From an uncultured Alteromonadaceae bacterium (GTDB lineage Bacteria; Pseudomonadota; Gammaproteobacteria; Enterobacterales; Alteromonadaceae), in assembly GCA_913056495.1 (NCBI GenBank), contig CAJXMO010000002.1, positions 62,001-126,000 on the forward strand: a stretch of DNA of 64,000 nt. Reading direction: 5' to 3'. Below are positions 18,430 through 27,819 of the stretch, piece after piece; positions within the stretch are counted from its first letter, which is position 1; each line of letters opens with the position of its first letter. Both the position numbers and the translations under genes were made by a program. The notes under the pieces are model-generated. The model searched no databases. It was not told the DNA's origin and saw nothing but the letters and a program-made list of their open reading frames with translations.

Positions 18430-18494
18430 ATTGATAAACATAAAAAGTACGCTCTTGAAGTTGAGTAACTAAAGGCGCTTATACGTTGAGCCTG

Positions 18495-19718
18495 TTAGTT
18501 TGGATCGCCTGATTGGATTTGCGCCAGTGTTTGCGCAAACAAGCTGGTTAATTTTTTGTTTTGCTCCAAAGTGAGTTCCTGCTCGGTCAGCTTTTGTTCA
18601 AATACTTGAGTCGGATCTATTTCATCCAGACTGAGTTTGTCGGCAGCACTAAACCCCTTTATTTGCGGGCTTTTACGTTTGCGCCTGACCAGCAGAATTT
18701 CTACCGGGTAGTCTTCGCAAATTTGCTCAGCCTGCTTTTGTACATCAGAGTGAAAATTTGAACTGTCAATTTCCAGATCAAGCCAGGCGATTTGTTGTTC
18801 ATTATCTGAGTCAAAAAGCTCAGATAATCGGTTTTTTATCTGTTCTAAATTACCGGAAATACAATAAAGTGGTTGAAAAACCGGGATACTAATCAGTTGA
18901 GCATTGACATTGCCAGATTCAATTTCAATGAAGACCAGTGATTTTTCCCGGCTGGCTTCATCAAAGCTCATGGCTATGGGTGAGCCACTGTAGCGCCAGT
19001 TTTCATTGCCAGCTATGTTTTGTGGCTGGTGGATATGTCCCAGCGCTAAATAGTCAAATGGCGGAAATTGATTTGCCGGAAAGGCTTCGAGTGTGCCGAT
19101 ATAAATTTCACGTACTGACTCTGTTGTACTGGCATTAACGACCGTTAAATGACCTGTGCCGATTATCGGCAGGTCTTGATTCAGGCTTTTATTTTTGTCT
19201 TCAGCAGCCTGATAAATAGCTAAATAATGTTTTTTTATCGCAGTTAATAAATCGGGCTTTTCGGCTTGCTCATCTTTATTGCTTTGGCTGTTGAGGACAT
19301 CTCTTGGCCGGATAAACGGAATCGCGCAACATTGTACAGTTGGTTTACCCTGTTTATCCGTTAATGTAATCACCTGATTTTCAGGCTCAGTTTGAACATT
19401 GGCAATTAATTCACTGTTTAAACAGGAAAATAATTTTCTTGATTCATTGAGCATGGCAACCGAATCATGATTGCCGCCTAACAGGATTAGCTGGCAGTTT
19501 AGCGTTTGCAAATCCACCACAAACTGATTCAGCATTTCACGTGCATAACTTGGTGGTGAACCTGTATCAAACAGATCGCCTGCAACAATCAGGGCATCGG
19601 CTTGTTTTTCTTGAATTAACTTGAGCAGCCAGCTTAAAAACTGTTTGTGTTCAGTCGCCCTTGATTTGCCATAAAAGTTTTGCCCTAGATGCCAGTCAGA
19701 TGTATGCAGTATGCGCAA
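18495..19718 (-). CDS. sbcD: SbcD nuclease subunit (Mre11 family)
   Basis: A 407-residue metallophosphoesterase with all SbcD/Mre11 motifs: DWHLGQNFYG at residues 8-17, GDLFDTGSP, GGNHDS, TGHLTV and GHIHQPQ. A capping C-terminal domain follows. With SbcC it forms an ATP-dependent nuclease that cuts DNA hairpins and protein-blocked ends. No sbcC lies on either side: the flanking genes are a lipocalin and a DUF1820 gene. The partner must therefore be elsewhere in the genome or absent. The start ATG at 19718 begins directly with the MRILHTSDWH motif. Confidence 0.95.
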   Translation of the reverse strand: MRILHTSDWHLGQNFYGKSRATEHKQFLSWLLKLIQEKQADALIVAGDLFDTGSPPSYAREMLNQFVVDLQTLNCQLILLGGNHDSVAMLNESRKLFSCLNSELIANVQTEPENQVITLTDKQGKPTVQCCAIPFIRPRDVLNSQSNKDEQAEKPDLLTAIKKHYLAIYQAAEDKNKSLNQDLPIIGTGHLTVVNASTTESVREIYIGTLEAFPANQFPPFDYLALGHIHQPQNIAGNENWRYSGSPIAMSFDEASREKSLVFIEIESGNVNAQLISIPVFQPLYCISGNLEQIKNRLSELFDSDNEQQIAWLDLEIDSSNFHSDVQKQAEQICEDYPVEILLVRRKRKSPQIKGFSAADKLSLDEIDPTQVFEQKLTEQELTLEQNKKLTSLFAQTLAQIQSGDPN

Positions 19719-19744
19719 AGTATGTCCTTGTTATCAGTTGTTGC

Positions 19745-20074
19745 TTACTTTTTGGGGTTCGGCGTATAAATTGGATTTGGAAAGGCAGTTACCTTGTCGC
19801 CTAAACTCGAAATTTTAGCCGTGCCTTGCTTTTTAACCTGATCAATTCGCAAGATATTATGCATGGGAATATAGCTGGTTTCGACCGATTCGAACTCTGA
19901 TTTGAGTTTTTCTTCACTGGTATCAACGACAAGTGTACTGTGGCTATTCCAAACAAAGTCGCCAATTTCAATAAAGCCAAATAAACTGCTTGGCATCAGT
20001 TTGCGGACATAAAGCTCATATTTTTCGCCATTATTGACAAACTGTACCCGGTAAATCAGATTTTTATCACTCAT
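19745..20074 (-). CDS. DUF1820-family protein
   Basis: A 109-residue soluble protein with the DUF1820 pattern: IYRVQFVNNGEKYELYVRKLMPSSLFGFIEIGDFVW, STLVVDTSEEKLKSEFESVETSYIPMHNILRIDQVKKQGTAKI. The family is widespread in gammaproteobacteria and has no established function. It lies 26 bases upstream of sbcD on the same strand and may share its transcript. Confidence 0.85.
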   Translation of the reverse strand: MSDKNLIYRVQFVNNGEKYELYVRKLMPSSLFGFIEIGDFVWNSHSTLVVDTSEEKLKSEFESVETSYIPMHNILRIDQVKKQGTAKISSLGDKVTAFPNPIYTPNPKK

Positions 20075-20239
20075 AAATACAAATCATTCATAGAAAATAA
20101 AAGCGGTATTTTAGCGGGTCTGCAGGCGAATGGAAATTATAGCGTATTTTACTTTGTATTATTTTTAGTCTCAAATAAGCTAAACTGGTCAGGTTTGTTT
20201 ATTTAACCTTTTGTTATTTAAAAATAAGAGAGAAAAAAT

Positions 20240-21004
20240 ATGTTACGGATAATATTATTGTTCACTTTAACACTGGTATCTGGCTTATTAAAAGCGCAAC
20301 CTGAGATCAAAGGCAGCCCTGAAGAATTAAGAGGTTTTTTGCATCCACAAGACAATATTGTAACCATTCGAGCTGAAGCTGAAGAAAAAGCTTATTCAGA
20401 TAAAGCCATTATTAGCTTGATTGTGACAACAGAAGACAAGCTACTGTCTTCGGCTATCTCTCAGAATAGTCGGTTACGTGAGCAAATAACCCAGTCTTTT
20501 ATTTCTTTTGGGATAAATGCGCAGGATGTTAATAGTTCTAAATTTTCTTCGTCTCCTCAGTTTGGATGGTTTGGTGATACACCCAAAAGCTATAAAGTGG
20601 TTAATCGGGTTGCCGTAACCATTACCAGTGAAGCACATTTAGAACAAATTGCGGTGGTTGCTGATCAGCATACAGAGGTTGAACTAACGGATACGGCTTT
20701 TGAGCACACGAAAAAAGATGAGTTTAATCGTAAAGTTAAAGCTAAAGCACTAGAAAAGGTGCTTGAACAGAAAGCATTTTATGAAAAATCTTTGAATATC
20801 AAACTTAAACCCATTGGTATCAGAAAATCTGATGTCAGGCAAAGAGCAACTCGAGGGGCAGATGTACTTCAGGAAATGATAGTTGTGAATAGCATCAGAG
20901 CAAAAGGTAGCTATTCATCTGAGCCTAAACCAAGCCGTTCAGACTCATTTGATGAGGTTAACTATCAGGCTGATTTAACCGTTGATTTTAAAATTGAAGA
21001 ATAA
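20240..21004 (+). CDS. Exported SIMPL-domain (DUF541) protein
   Basis: A 254-residue protein with signal peptide MLRIILLFTLTLVSGLLKAQ. The SIMPL domain follows: NIVTIRAEAEEKAYSDKAIISLIVTTEDKLLSSAISQN, FISFGINAQDVNSSKF, and the long helix AKALEKVLEQKAFYEKSLNIKLKPIGI. Bacterial relatives (for example YggE, BP26) form ring oligomers in the periplasm and are linked to oxidative stress tolerance. The AGAGAG stretch upstream serves as ribosome site. The gene starts divergently from the DUF1820 gene. Confidence 0.85.
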   Translation: MLRIILLFTLTLVSGLLKAQPEIKGSPEELRGFLHPQDNIVTIRAEAEEKAYSDKAIISLIVTTEDKLLSSAISQNSRLREQITQSFISFGINAQDVNSSKFSSSPQFGWFGDTPKSYKVVNRVAVTITSEAHLEQIAVVADQHTEVELTDTAFEHTKKDEFNRKVKAKALEKVLEQKAFYEKSLNIKLKPIGIRKSDVRQRATRGADVLQEMIVVNSIRAKGSYSSEPKPSRSDSFDEVNYQADLTVDFKIEE

Positions 21005-21069
21005 CCAAAACCGCTGTTTTAAACAGGTGATTTTAAGGCAGCACGGGTATATAAACAGGAGGGCTCGTT

Positions 21070-21858
21070 TTGTTATCTATATATCATATTCCGGTTTGCC
21101 CGTTTTCACAGCGGTTGGAAATTTTATTGTCGCTAAAAGGTCGCCAGAAATTGGCAGAATTTAAGCTGATTGATATTACTAAACCCCGTCCTCAATGGTT
21201 GCTTGATAAAACGCAGGGCACAACGGCATTACCTGTACTGGAAACTGAGGATGGCTCTATTTTAAAAGAGAGTTTAGTGATTCAGCAGTATATTGAAGAT
21301 ATTACACCTGACAAACCTGTTGCTCAGGCGGACCCTTTGCAAAGAGCGATTGAAAACATGCTGGTCACCTTGGCGGGGCCATTTGCTGATGCCGGCTATT
21401 CTATGGTGCTGAATCAGGATCCGAAACACGCCCCTGAATATGAAAAAAAGCTTTTAGAGATTTACCGTCGGATAAATAACTTTCTGGAATTGTATGCAAC
21501 ATCCGATGAATGGCTATTTGATGAGTTTGGCTGGGCTGAAGTCGTTTTTACACCTCTGTTTATGCGTTTTTGGTTTCTTGAGTATTATGATGATTTTTCA
21601 TTGCCGGTCGGCAATGAATTTGCGCGAGTTGCCCGCTGGCAATCCGCTTGCACACAACATCCGGATGCTCAACAGGTAACGCGGGAAGAAATTATTAAAC
21701 TCTATTACGATTATGCACAAGGAGCCGGCAATGGCCGTTTACTACCGGGAAGAACTGTCTCTTCATTCAGCTTTAACCCACCTTGGCAAAGTCGTCCCTG
21801 GCCGGATAAAAAGAAATATTCAACCAAGCAGTCAGATAAGCAACTGGGTCTGATTTGA
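21070..21858 (+). CDS. Glutathione S-transferase family protein
   Basis: A 262-residue protein starting at TTG 21070 with AGGAGG at 21057-21062. The N-terminal thioredoxin-like domain has PVCPFSQRLEILLSLKG, with a Cys-Pro-Phe-Ser active-site region as in omega/beta-like GSTs, then TTALPVLETEDGSILKESLVIQQYIED (cis-Pro and Glu-Ser glutathione-binding marks). An all-helical C-terminal domain follows. The tail after residue 220 is longer than in most bacterial GSTs. The substrate is unknown. Confidence 0.85.
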   Translation: MLSIYHIPVCPFSQRLEILLSLKGRQKLAEFKLIDITKPRPQWLLDKTQGTTALPVLETEDGSILKESLVIQQYIEDITPDKPVAQADPLQRAIENMLVTLAGPFADAGYSMVLNQDPKHAPEYEKKLLEIYRRINNFLELYATSDEWLFDEFGWAEVVFTPLFMRFWFLEYYDDFSLPVGNEFARVARWQSACTQHPDAQQVTREEIIKLYYDYAQGAGNGRLLPGRTVSSFSFNPPWQSRPWPDKKKYSTKQSDKQLGLI

Positions 21859-22043
21859 GCTTTGAATGGCATGAGCGTAACCGTTTGAATGCTTATCTTG
21901 TCATTCAATTCAGCTATCTGCTTACCTTAGTTTTCAGTCGCCGTTACAAATTTAATAACTTTTAAATAAATTCATCTTTTTTATTTTTAATATTATAGGT
22001 TTAACCTGGTTTATTGATCTAAATTGAATTCCGGCGCGGCTAT

Positions 22044-22063
22044 TTGTCCTATACTATGGACAA
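22044..22063 (+). promoter_or_regulatory. Palindromic element in the ackA promoter region
   Basis: TTGTCC (22044-22049) and GGACAA (22058-22063) flank TATACTAT, which contains a -10-like TATACT at 22050-22055. The palindrome could be an operator overlapping the -10 element of ackA-pta, whose TTG start lies 34 bases on. No well-spaced -35 was found (TTGAAT at 22024 is 20 bases away). Confidence 0.35.
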
Positions 22064-22096
22064 TTATTTGCAATGCGTGCATCCAAGGAGTTTAGA

Positions 22097-23287
22097 TTGA
22101 ATAACAATAGTTACCTTATTATTAATTCTGGCAGTTCTTCACTGAAATTTTCGCTATTTATTGGTGATAATTCAGAAGCTGATTTAACCGGTATTGCAGA
22201 GCGGCTTGCAACCGAACAGGCTGAAATCAGCTGGAAGTATCAGGGGCAAAAATCAGAAGTTAAATTGGCAGATGCTGATCACGCTCAGGTATTAAAAAAA
22301 CTATTTGCTGTTTTATCTGAACTCAATTTGTTTGACTCGTTAACTGCGATCGGCCACAGAGTGGTGCATGGCGGTGAATACTTCAAAGAATCAGCGCTGA
22401 TTACCCCAAACGTTTTGAATAAAATTGAAGCCTGCAGTGCGCTGGCGCCTTTGCATAATCCGGCGGCCATTACCGGGATTAAAGCGGTAACCGAACAATT
22501 GCCGGATATTCCGCAAGTGGCTGTATTTGATACGGCTTTCCATCAGACCATGCCTGCACATGCCTATTTATATGGTCTGCCTTATGAACTTTACCAGTCA
22601 CAAGGTATTCGAAAATATGGATTTCATGGGACCAGCCATCAGTATGTAGCTAATAAAGCGGTTGAAATTCTCGGCTTGGACAAAGCGGATTCAGGGGTGA
22701 TTACAGCGCATCTAGGCAATGGCTGTAGCATCAGTGCCGTACAAAATGGATTGTCTGTAGATACCAGCATGGGGTTTACGCCGCTTGAAGGCGTGATGAT
22801 GGGTACGCGCAGCGGTGATATTGATCCCAGTATTCATCAGTTTTTAGCGAATAAATTAAAGTTATCACTTACTGAAATTACTGACCTATTGAATAAACGC
22901 AGTGGTTTGCTGGGCATCTCTGGTTCAAGTAATGATATGCGTACCTTGTCTGCTCAGGCCGCAAACGGCGATAAACAGGCTGAACTGGCGATAGAGGTTT
23001 TTGCATACCGTCTGGCAAAAAGCATTGCCAGTATGCTGGCCGGTTTATCTCGTTTTGATGCGTTAGTCTTTACGGGGGGTATAGGTGAAAATTCATTTTT
23101 GGTGCGTGGCAAAGTATTAAATCATTTAGCCGTTTTGGGTTTTGAGCTGGATGAAAAACTGAATAATAAAGGGGGCGATGAACTTGGGCTGGTAACGACC
23201 CAGGCGTCACGTAAAGCGATAATTGTGCAAACTCAGGAAGAATGGGTCATTGCACAGGATACCATTCGCTTAACCCAACCGGCCTAA
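22097..23287 (+). CDS. ackA: Acetate kinase
   Basis: The start is placed at TTG 22097 because AAGGAG lies at 22085-22090, seven bases upstream, and the protein then begins MNNNSYLIINSGSSSLKFS, the normal N-terminus. The upstream ATG at 22073 precedes the ribosome site. The product is 396 residues. Family marks: NSGSSSLKFSLF, GHRVVHGGEYF, FDTAFHQTMP, YGLPYELY, RKYGFHGTSHQYV, TAHLGNGCSISA, DTSMGFTPLEGVMMGTRSGDIDP, FTGGIGENS. It interconverts acetyl phosphate and acetate with ATP formation. It forms an operon with pta, 23 bases downstream. Confidence 0.97.
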   Translation: MNNNSYLIINSGSSSLKFSLFIGDNSEADLTGIAERLATEQAEISWKYQGQKSEVKLADADHAQVLKKLFAVLSELNLFDSLTAIGHRVVHGGEYFKESALITPNVLNKIEACSALAPLHNPAAITGIKAVTEQLPDIPQVAVFDTAFHQTMPAHAYLYGLPYELYQSQGIRKYGFHGTSHQYVANKAVEILGLDKADSGVITAHLGNGCSISAVQNGLSVDTSMGFTPLEGVMMGTRSGDIDPSIHQFLANKLKLSLTEITDLLNKRSGLLGISGSSNDMRTLSAQAANGDKQAELAIEVFAYRLAKSIASMLAGLSRFDALVFTGGIGENSFLVRGKVLNHLAVLGFELDEKLNNKGGDELGLVTTQASRKAIIVQTQEEWVIAQDTIRLTQPA

Positions 23288-23310
23288 TGCTGAATTAACA
23301 GGAGTATATT

Positions 23311-25440
23311 TTGAATCATAGTTTATTTTTAACCCCGACAGGTTATGGTGCGGGATTAACCTCGATTTGTTTAGGTCTGGTTAGAGCATTAGATCAACTG
23401 GGTATTCGGGTGGCTTTTTGCAAGCCTATCGCTCAGCACGGCGGCCTGGCACAACAGATTGACCCTTCCCTGCTATTTGTTAACGCTATGCAGGGGCTAA
23501 CTCCGCCTGATCCGATTCCATTGGAGAAAGCACAGCGCATGTTGGCAAATGGCGAAATTGAGCAATTAATGGAAGAAGTAGTGACCATTTGTGAAGAAAG
23601 TGCCAAAGATGCTGATGTGCTCATTATCGAAGGTCTGGTGCCACAAAAGAATCTACCGTTTATTGTCAGAATCAATACTCAAATTGCCAATACACTAGAT
23701 AGTGATGTCATTTTAGTGTCGGCTAAAAACGAACTAAGTGACGTTGAGCTAAATCAGCAAATTAGCATGTCGTCTAACTTTTATGGTGGTACTCGTAGCA
23801 AAAAGGTACTGGGCTGTATTTTAAACAAGGTAGGTGCCCCCGCGGGACGGGTTCAGGCTCTGATGGCTCTGGATGACGGCGAAGTTTCTCCAATTGAGCC
23901 AGGCAGGGATTTATCCGAACTGGCAGTATTCAAATCAGCCAGTTTCAGGTGTTTGGGTCAGGTACGCTACAATCCTCAGTTACTTGCGCCGCGCACTATT
24001 GATATTCATCAGCATCTGGATTGCCAGATTCTAAACGAAAAAGCCGACTTAAACCGCCGCGTGCTTGGCGTCAGTATTTGCGCACGTAAACTTACCAATA
24101 TGCTGCATACCCTTAAAGCCGGGACTCTGGTTGTTACCCCGGGCGACAGGGATGATATTTTATTAACTGCGTGTATGGCTGTGTTAAATGGTGTACCACT
24201 GGCCGGTATTTTATTGACGGGTGGTTATATGCCGGACGCAGCATTAATGAATTTGTGTCAGGCAGCATTTGATACAGGTGTACCCGTCATGCTGGTTAAC
24301 AGCAATACCTACCGCACGGCTCAGTATCTGGATGAGCTGAACAGTGATGTGCCGGCTGACGATAATATCAGAATGGAGCAGGTGATGAATGCCGTGGCTG
24401 AATCTTTAGACTTGGCCTGGTTGGCCGAACATGTCAAAGTAAAACGCACGCCAAGATTATCACCTGCGGCTTTCCGTCATCATTTGGTGGAATCGGCTCG
24501 CTCTAATCCGAAAACCATAGTCTTGCCGGAAGGGGATGAACCCAGGACTATTCAGGCCGCAGTTTTATGTGCCCAAAAACGAATTGCCAAGTGTATTTTA
24601 TTAGGCGATCCGGATGCGATTGCGCGCACGGCTGAAAGTTTAACATTGGAGTTGCCTGAAAATGTACTCGCGGTTGCCCCCAGCAGTATTGTGGACGAGT
24701 ATGTTGCACCTTTAATGGAGCTGAGAAAACATAAAGGCATCACGGAAGAAACAGCACGTGAAATGCTCGAAGACAGGGTTGTACTCGGGACTATGATGTT
24801 GGCGCTGGATAAAGTCGATGGTCTGGTTTCGGGAGCCGTCAATACAACGGCCAATACAATCCGCCCTGCACTGCAACTGATTAAAACAGCGCCTGAGAGT
24901 AAACTGGTCTCTTCAATTTTCTTTATGTGTTTACCCGAGCAGGTTCTGGTTTATGGCGATTGTGCGGTTAATCCGGATCCGAGTGCTGAAGATCTCGCCG
25001 ATATTGCGATCCAGTCCGGTGATTCAGCAAAAGCATTCGGCATTACACCAAAAATAGCCATGATTAGTTACAGTACGGGTGAAAGTGGTATTGGTAGTGA
25101 TGTGGATAAAGTTCGTGCCGCAACTAAAATTGCGCAAGAAAAACGACCTGATTTATTAATCGATGGCCCGCTTCAGTATGATGCGGCTTCGGTTGCCAGT
25201 GTTGCTGCGAAAAAAGCACCGAACAGTCCGGTAGCTGGGCAAGCTACTGTATTTGTATTCCCGGATTTAAATACAGGTAATACCACTTACAAAGCCGTAC
25301 AACGTTCCGCAAACGTGGTTAGTATTGGTCCTATGCTGCAAGGTTTGCGTAAACCTGTTAACGACTTAAGCCGGGGCGCTTTGGTTGAAGACATTGTTTA
25401 TACCATAGCCTTAACTGCTATTCAGGCTCAAAATAGATAG
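23311..25440 (+). CDS. pta: Phosphate acetyltransferase (long form)
   Basis: A 709-residue three-domain enzyme starting at TTG 23311 behind CAGGAG. The N-terminal P-loop-like (BioD-type) domain begins SLFLTPTGYGAGLTSICLGLVRAL. A central DRTGG domain covers about residues 215-330. The C-terminal PTA_PTB catalytic domain (about 385-705) has TIVLPEGDEPRTIQAA, GLVSGAVNTTANTIRPALQLI, SYSTGESGIGSD and DGPLQYDAAS. It converts acetyl-CoA and phosphate to acetyl phosphate. Length agrees with E. coli Pta (714). Both genes of this operon use TTG starts. Confidence 0.97.
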   Translation: MNHSLFLTPTGYGAGLTSICLGLVRALDQLGIRVAFCKPIAQHGGLAQQIDPSLLFVNAMQGLTPPDPIPLEKAQRMLANGEIEQLMEEVVTICEESAKDADVLIIEGLVPQKNLPFIVRINTQIANTLDSDVILVSAKNELSDVELNQQISMSSNFYGGTRSKKVLGCILNKVGAPAGRVQALMALDDGEVSPIEPGRDLSELAVFKSASFRCLGQVRYNPQLLAPRTIDIHQHLDCQILNEKADLNRRVLGVSICARKLTNMLHTLKAGTLVVTPGDRDDILLTACMAVLNGVPLAGILLTGGYMPDAALMNLCQAAFDTGVPVMLVNSNTYRTAQYLDELNSDVPADDNIRMEQVMNAVAESLDLAWLAEHVKVKRTPRLSPAAFRHHLVESARSNPKTIVLPEGDEPRTIQAAVLCAQKRIAKCILLGDPDAIARTAESLTLELPENVLAVAPSSIVDEYVAPLMELRKHKGITEETAREMLEDRVVLGTMMLALDKVDGLVSGAVNTTANTIRPALQLIKTAPESKLVSSIFFMCLPEQVLVYGDCAVNPDPSAEDLADIAIQSGDSAKAFGITPKIAMISYSTGESGIGSDVDKVRAATKIAQEKRPDLLIDGPLQYDAASVASVAAKKAPNSPVAGQATVFVFPDLNTGNTTYKAVQRSANVVSIGPMLQGLRKPVNDLSRGALVEDIVYTIALTAIQAQNR

Positions 25441-25453
25441 TGCTTTGACTAAT

Positions 25454-25478
25454 GGAAAGTACCGCTTTGGTACTTTCC
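25454..25478 (+). terminator. Hairpin downstream of ackA-pta
   Basis: GGAAAGTACC, loop GCTTT, GGTACTTTCC form a perfect 10-bp stem 13 bases after the pta stop. The trailing T-run is weak. Likely the 3' end of the operon transcript. Confidence 0.65.
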
Positions 25479-25608
25479 TGTAATAACGGAGATTAACGAA
25501 CCCTGATCCCAGTTCATTATAGGCTTGCTAGGCGTTATTTATGTGTAATAAAACTAAACGTCATTTGGTTGCGTAAAAGCTATTAATTTTTACAAATCAG
25601 GTGTAAGC

Positions 25609-25788
25609 ATGTTTTCATTTTTAAAAAAGAACCCGGTAAAAAAACTTAATAAGCAATATGAAGCCAAATTGGAGCAGGCAATGCATGCGCAACGTAATGG
25701 AGATATTCGCGGTTATTCTATGCTCACGGCTGAAGCTGAGGCTATTTTGAGCCAAATTAAAGCACTTGAAAAAGCAGAAACTCATTGA
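25609..25788 (+). CDS. Small DUF6435-family protein
   Basis: A 59-codon frame from ATG 25609 to TGA 25786-25788. The product begins MFSFLKKNPVKKLNKQYEAK and continues with EQAMHAQRNGDIRGYSMLTAEAEAI, the recognisable body of the DUF6435 family of small helical proteins in marine gammaproteobacteria. Function unknown. It has its own space between the pta hairpin and the convergent recQ-like gene. Confidence 0.8.
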   Translation: MFSFLKKNPVKKLNKQYEAKLEQAMHAQRNGDIRGYSMLTAEAEAILSQIKALEKAETH

Positions 25789-25815
25789 TTCTTTGCTGGT
25801 TGGGTATCTACTGAA

Positions 25816-27783
25816 TTACACATTCAGAGCTTTAATTTTACTTAAAACCGCTTCGTATCTTAACGTTTCGCATAGGCCAAACCCTTCCACATTAGCTTTT
25901 ACCCGGTTTTTTGCAAATAAAGGGGTGCTGATACCGGTTAAAAAGTGGCAGTAGGTTTCCTGGCTGACGGTTTCCTCTTTACCGGCTAAATAATTTGTCA
26001 GTGCATTGAGCGTTTCTTTCAGTACCGTATCCTGAGGCCATTGCGGCGTGGTGGAGTAGTTAAGTTTTGCCACTTTTCCTTCGCAGACAGAGCAATGACC
26101 ACAGTGTGTCGGGGCTTGTTTATCACCAAAATAAGCGGCTAAATTAAAGCTTAAACATTTATCCAGTTCAAAAAAGCGAATTAAACTGGCGATTCGGGCT
26201 ATTTCTTTTTGTTCTTTATCAACAAAATACTGATGCAGTTGTTCGGCCAAATCAGGCTGGTTTAATCTGGCTAAATCCAGTTGATACACCTCTGTCATCA
26301 TCCGGGTTTGCAGCTCAATTAATTCATGTTCGGCAAGGTATTCTAGCGCCGCGATAATCCGGTTTCTTTCATTGGGCATGGCCTCTAGTAAGCTGTCAAA
26401 ATTAATAACGCCCCAGATTCGTTTAAAATCTGTATGGGCAAATATCTGGCTTAAAAAAGCTTGCCGCTGTGGATTAAAGCGCGACAGGAGTGTTTGTTGT
26501 TCTACCAGTAACTTAATTTTATATTCAGCGAAATAACTGTACAAAGGCTTGAGTAACCCTTGTAGTTCGAGCTGAACCAGTAAGGTTTTTAATGGCAACT
26601 GACGAATATTGGTTTGATTGGATAAATCATACAACTGAAATTCCCAGTTGTCGCCATTATGGGTGGAATAACAGTGCGTTTTAATCTGTGTGAGCAAGGC
26701 CTGAATGCCGGACAGTTCAGGCGTGTCGCCGTAGACAAAGTTTTCAAGTGTATTCAGACTGTCTAAATTGGCTAAAGTTATGCAGTCTGAGCCTTGTCCG
26801 TCACGCCCGGCCCGGCCAATTTCCTGACTATAGTTTTCAATTGATTTAGGCAAATCGTAATGAATTACAAAACGAATATTGGCTTTGTCCACACCCATAC
26901 CAAAGGCGATTGTCGCTACCACAACATCGATTTTATTGGCCATAAAATCCAGCTGAATTTGCGCGCGTTTGTCGTTATCCATTCCCGCGTGATAGGCCTG
27001 TGCATTAATATTGTTTTGCATCAAATATCCGGCAATATCTTCTGCGCTCTGCTGCAAAGTTACATAAACAATGCCGGATTCATGTTGCCCGGTTTTTGCA
27101 CTGATATGCTCAAGTAATGCCTGCTTTTTATCTACTTCTTTAACCGCTTCAACACTCAGGTTTAAATTAGAACGATAAAACCCGGTTTGCACTATATGCT
27201 CGGTCGCGATTGAAAATTTATTCGCCATATCCAGTTTGACTTTATTGGTGGCTGTTGCGGTTAATAATAAAGTTAATGGAATATTCAGCTGTGCTTTGTA
27301 GTGGGGGAGTTTTAAATAATCGGGTCTGAAATTATGCCCCCACTCCGAAATACAGTGGGCTTCGTCGACAACCAGCATAGAAATTGGAACAGACTCGATA
27401 AACCGGCGAAAGCGCTCGTTTTTAAAGCGCTCGACTGAAATCATAAGAATTTTTATTTTATTGGCTTTGACGTTTGAAATAACCTGCTGGTATTGTTCAG
27501 CCGATAATGTTGAATCCAGACTGGCAGCAGCTATGCCTTTTTGGCTTAAAAAATCGAGCTGATCTTTCATTAAAGCCAATAAAGGTGAAACGACCAGAGT
27601 TAAGTTGGGTAAATGTAGCGCGGTAAGCTGATAACAGAGCGATTTGCCAGAGCCGGTGGGAAAGATAGCCAGTGAAGAATGACCAGACAACAGGTTTTCA
27701 ATCACTTGCTGCTGACCATTTCTTAACTGCTCAAATCCGAATACTTGTTTTAAACTATCTGCTACCGGTTGAGGTAATGACAT
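25816..27783 (-). CDS. RecQ-family ATP-dependent DNA helicase
   Basis: A 655-residue SF2 helicase. Walker A FPTGSGKS is at residues 41-48, followed by VVDEAHCISEWGHNFRPDY (DEAH plus the RecQ aromatic loop), LLLTATA, TIAFGMGVDKANIRFVIHYDLPKSIENYSQEIGRAGRDG. The zinc site is a Cys in KCLSFNLAAYFGD plus HCGHCSVC (residues about 555-580). No HRDC domain is apparent at the C-terminus, which ends with a short GISTPLFAKNRVKANVEGFG segment. It is therefore a RecQ paralogue type rather than canonical E. coli RecQ, and I leave the symbol open. It unwinds DNA 3' to 5' in recombination and repair. Confidence 0.9.
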   Translation of the reverse strand: MSLPQPVADSLKQVFGFEQLRNGQQQVIENLLSGHSSLAIFPTGSGKSLCYQLTALHLPNLTLVVSPLLALMKDQLDFLSQKGIAAASLDSTLSAEQYQQVISNVKANKIKILMISVERFKNERFRRFIESVPISMLVVDEAHCISEWGHNFRPDYLKLPHYKAQLNIPLTLLLTATATNKVKLDMANKFSIATEHIVQTGFYRSNLNLSVEAVKEVDKKQALLEHISAKTGQHESGIVYVTLQQSAEDIAGYLMQNNINAQAYHAGMDNDKRAQIQLDFMANKIDVVVATIAFGMGVDKANIRFVIHYDLPKSIENYSQEIGRAGRDGQGSDCITLANLDSLNTLENFVYGDTPELSGIQALLTQIKTHCYSTHNGDNWEFQLYDLSNQTNIRQLPLKTLLVQLELQGLLKPLYSYFAEYKIKLLVEQQTLLSRFNPQRQAFLSQIFAHTDFKRIWGVINFDSLLEAMPNERNRIIAALEYLAEHELIELQTRMMTEVYQLDLARLNQPDLAEQLHQYFVDKEQKEIARIASLIRFFELDKCLSFNLAAYFGDKQAPTHCGHCSVCEGKVAKLNYSTTPQWPQDTVLKETLNALTNYLAGKEETVSQETYCHFLTGISTPLFAKNRVKANVEGFGLCETLRYEAVLSKIKALNV

Positions 27784-27819
27784 GAATCTGCTCCCTGACG
27801 TAATGAACCCGCCTCAGGA

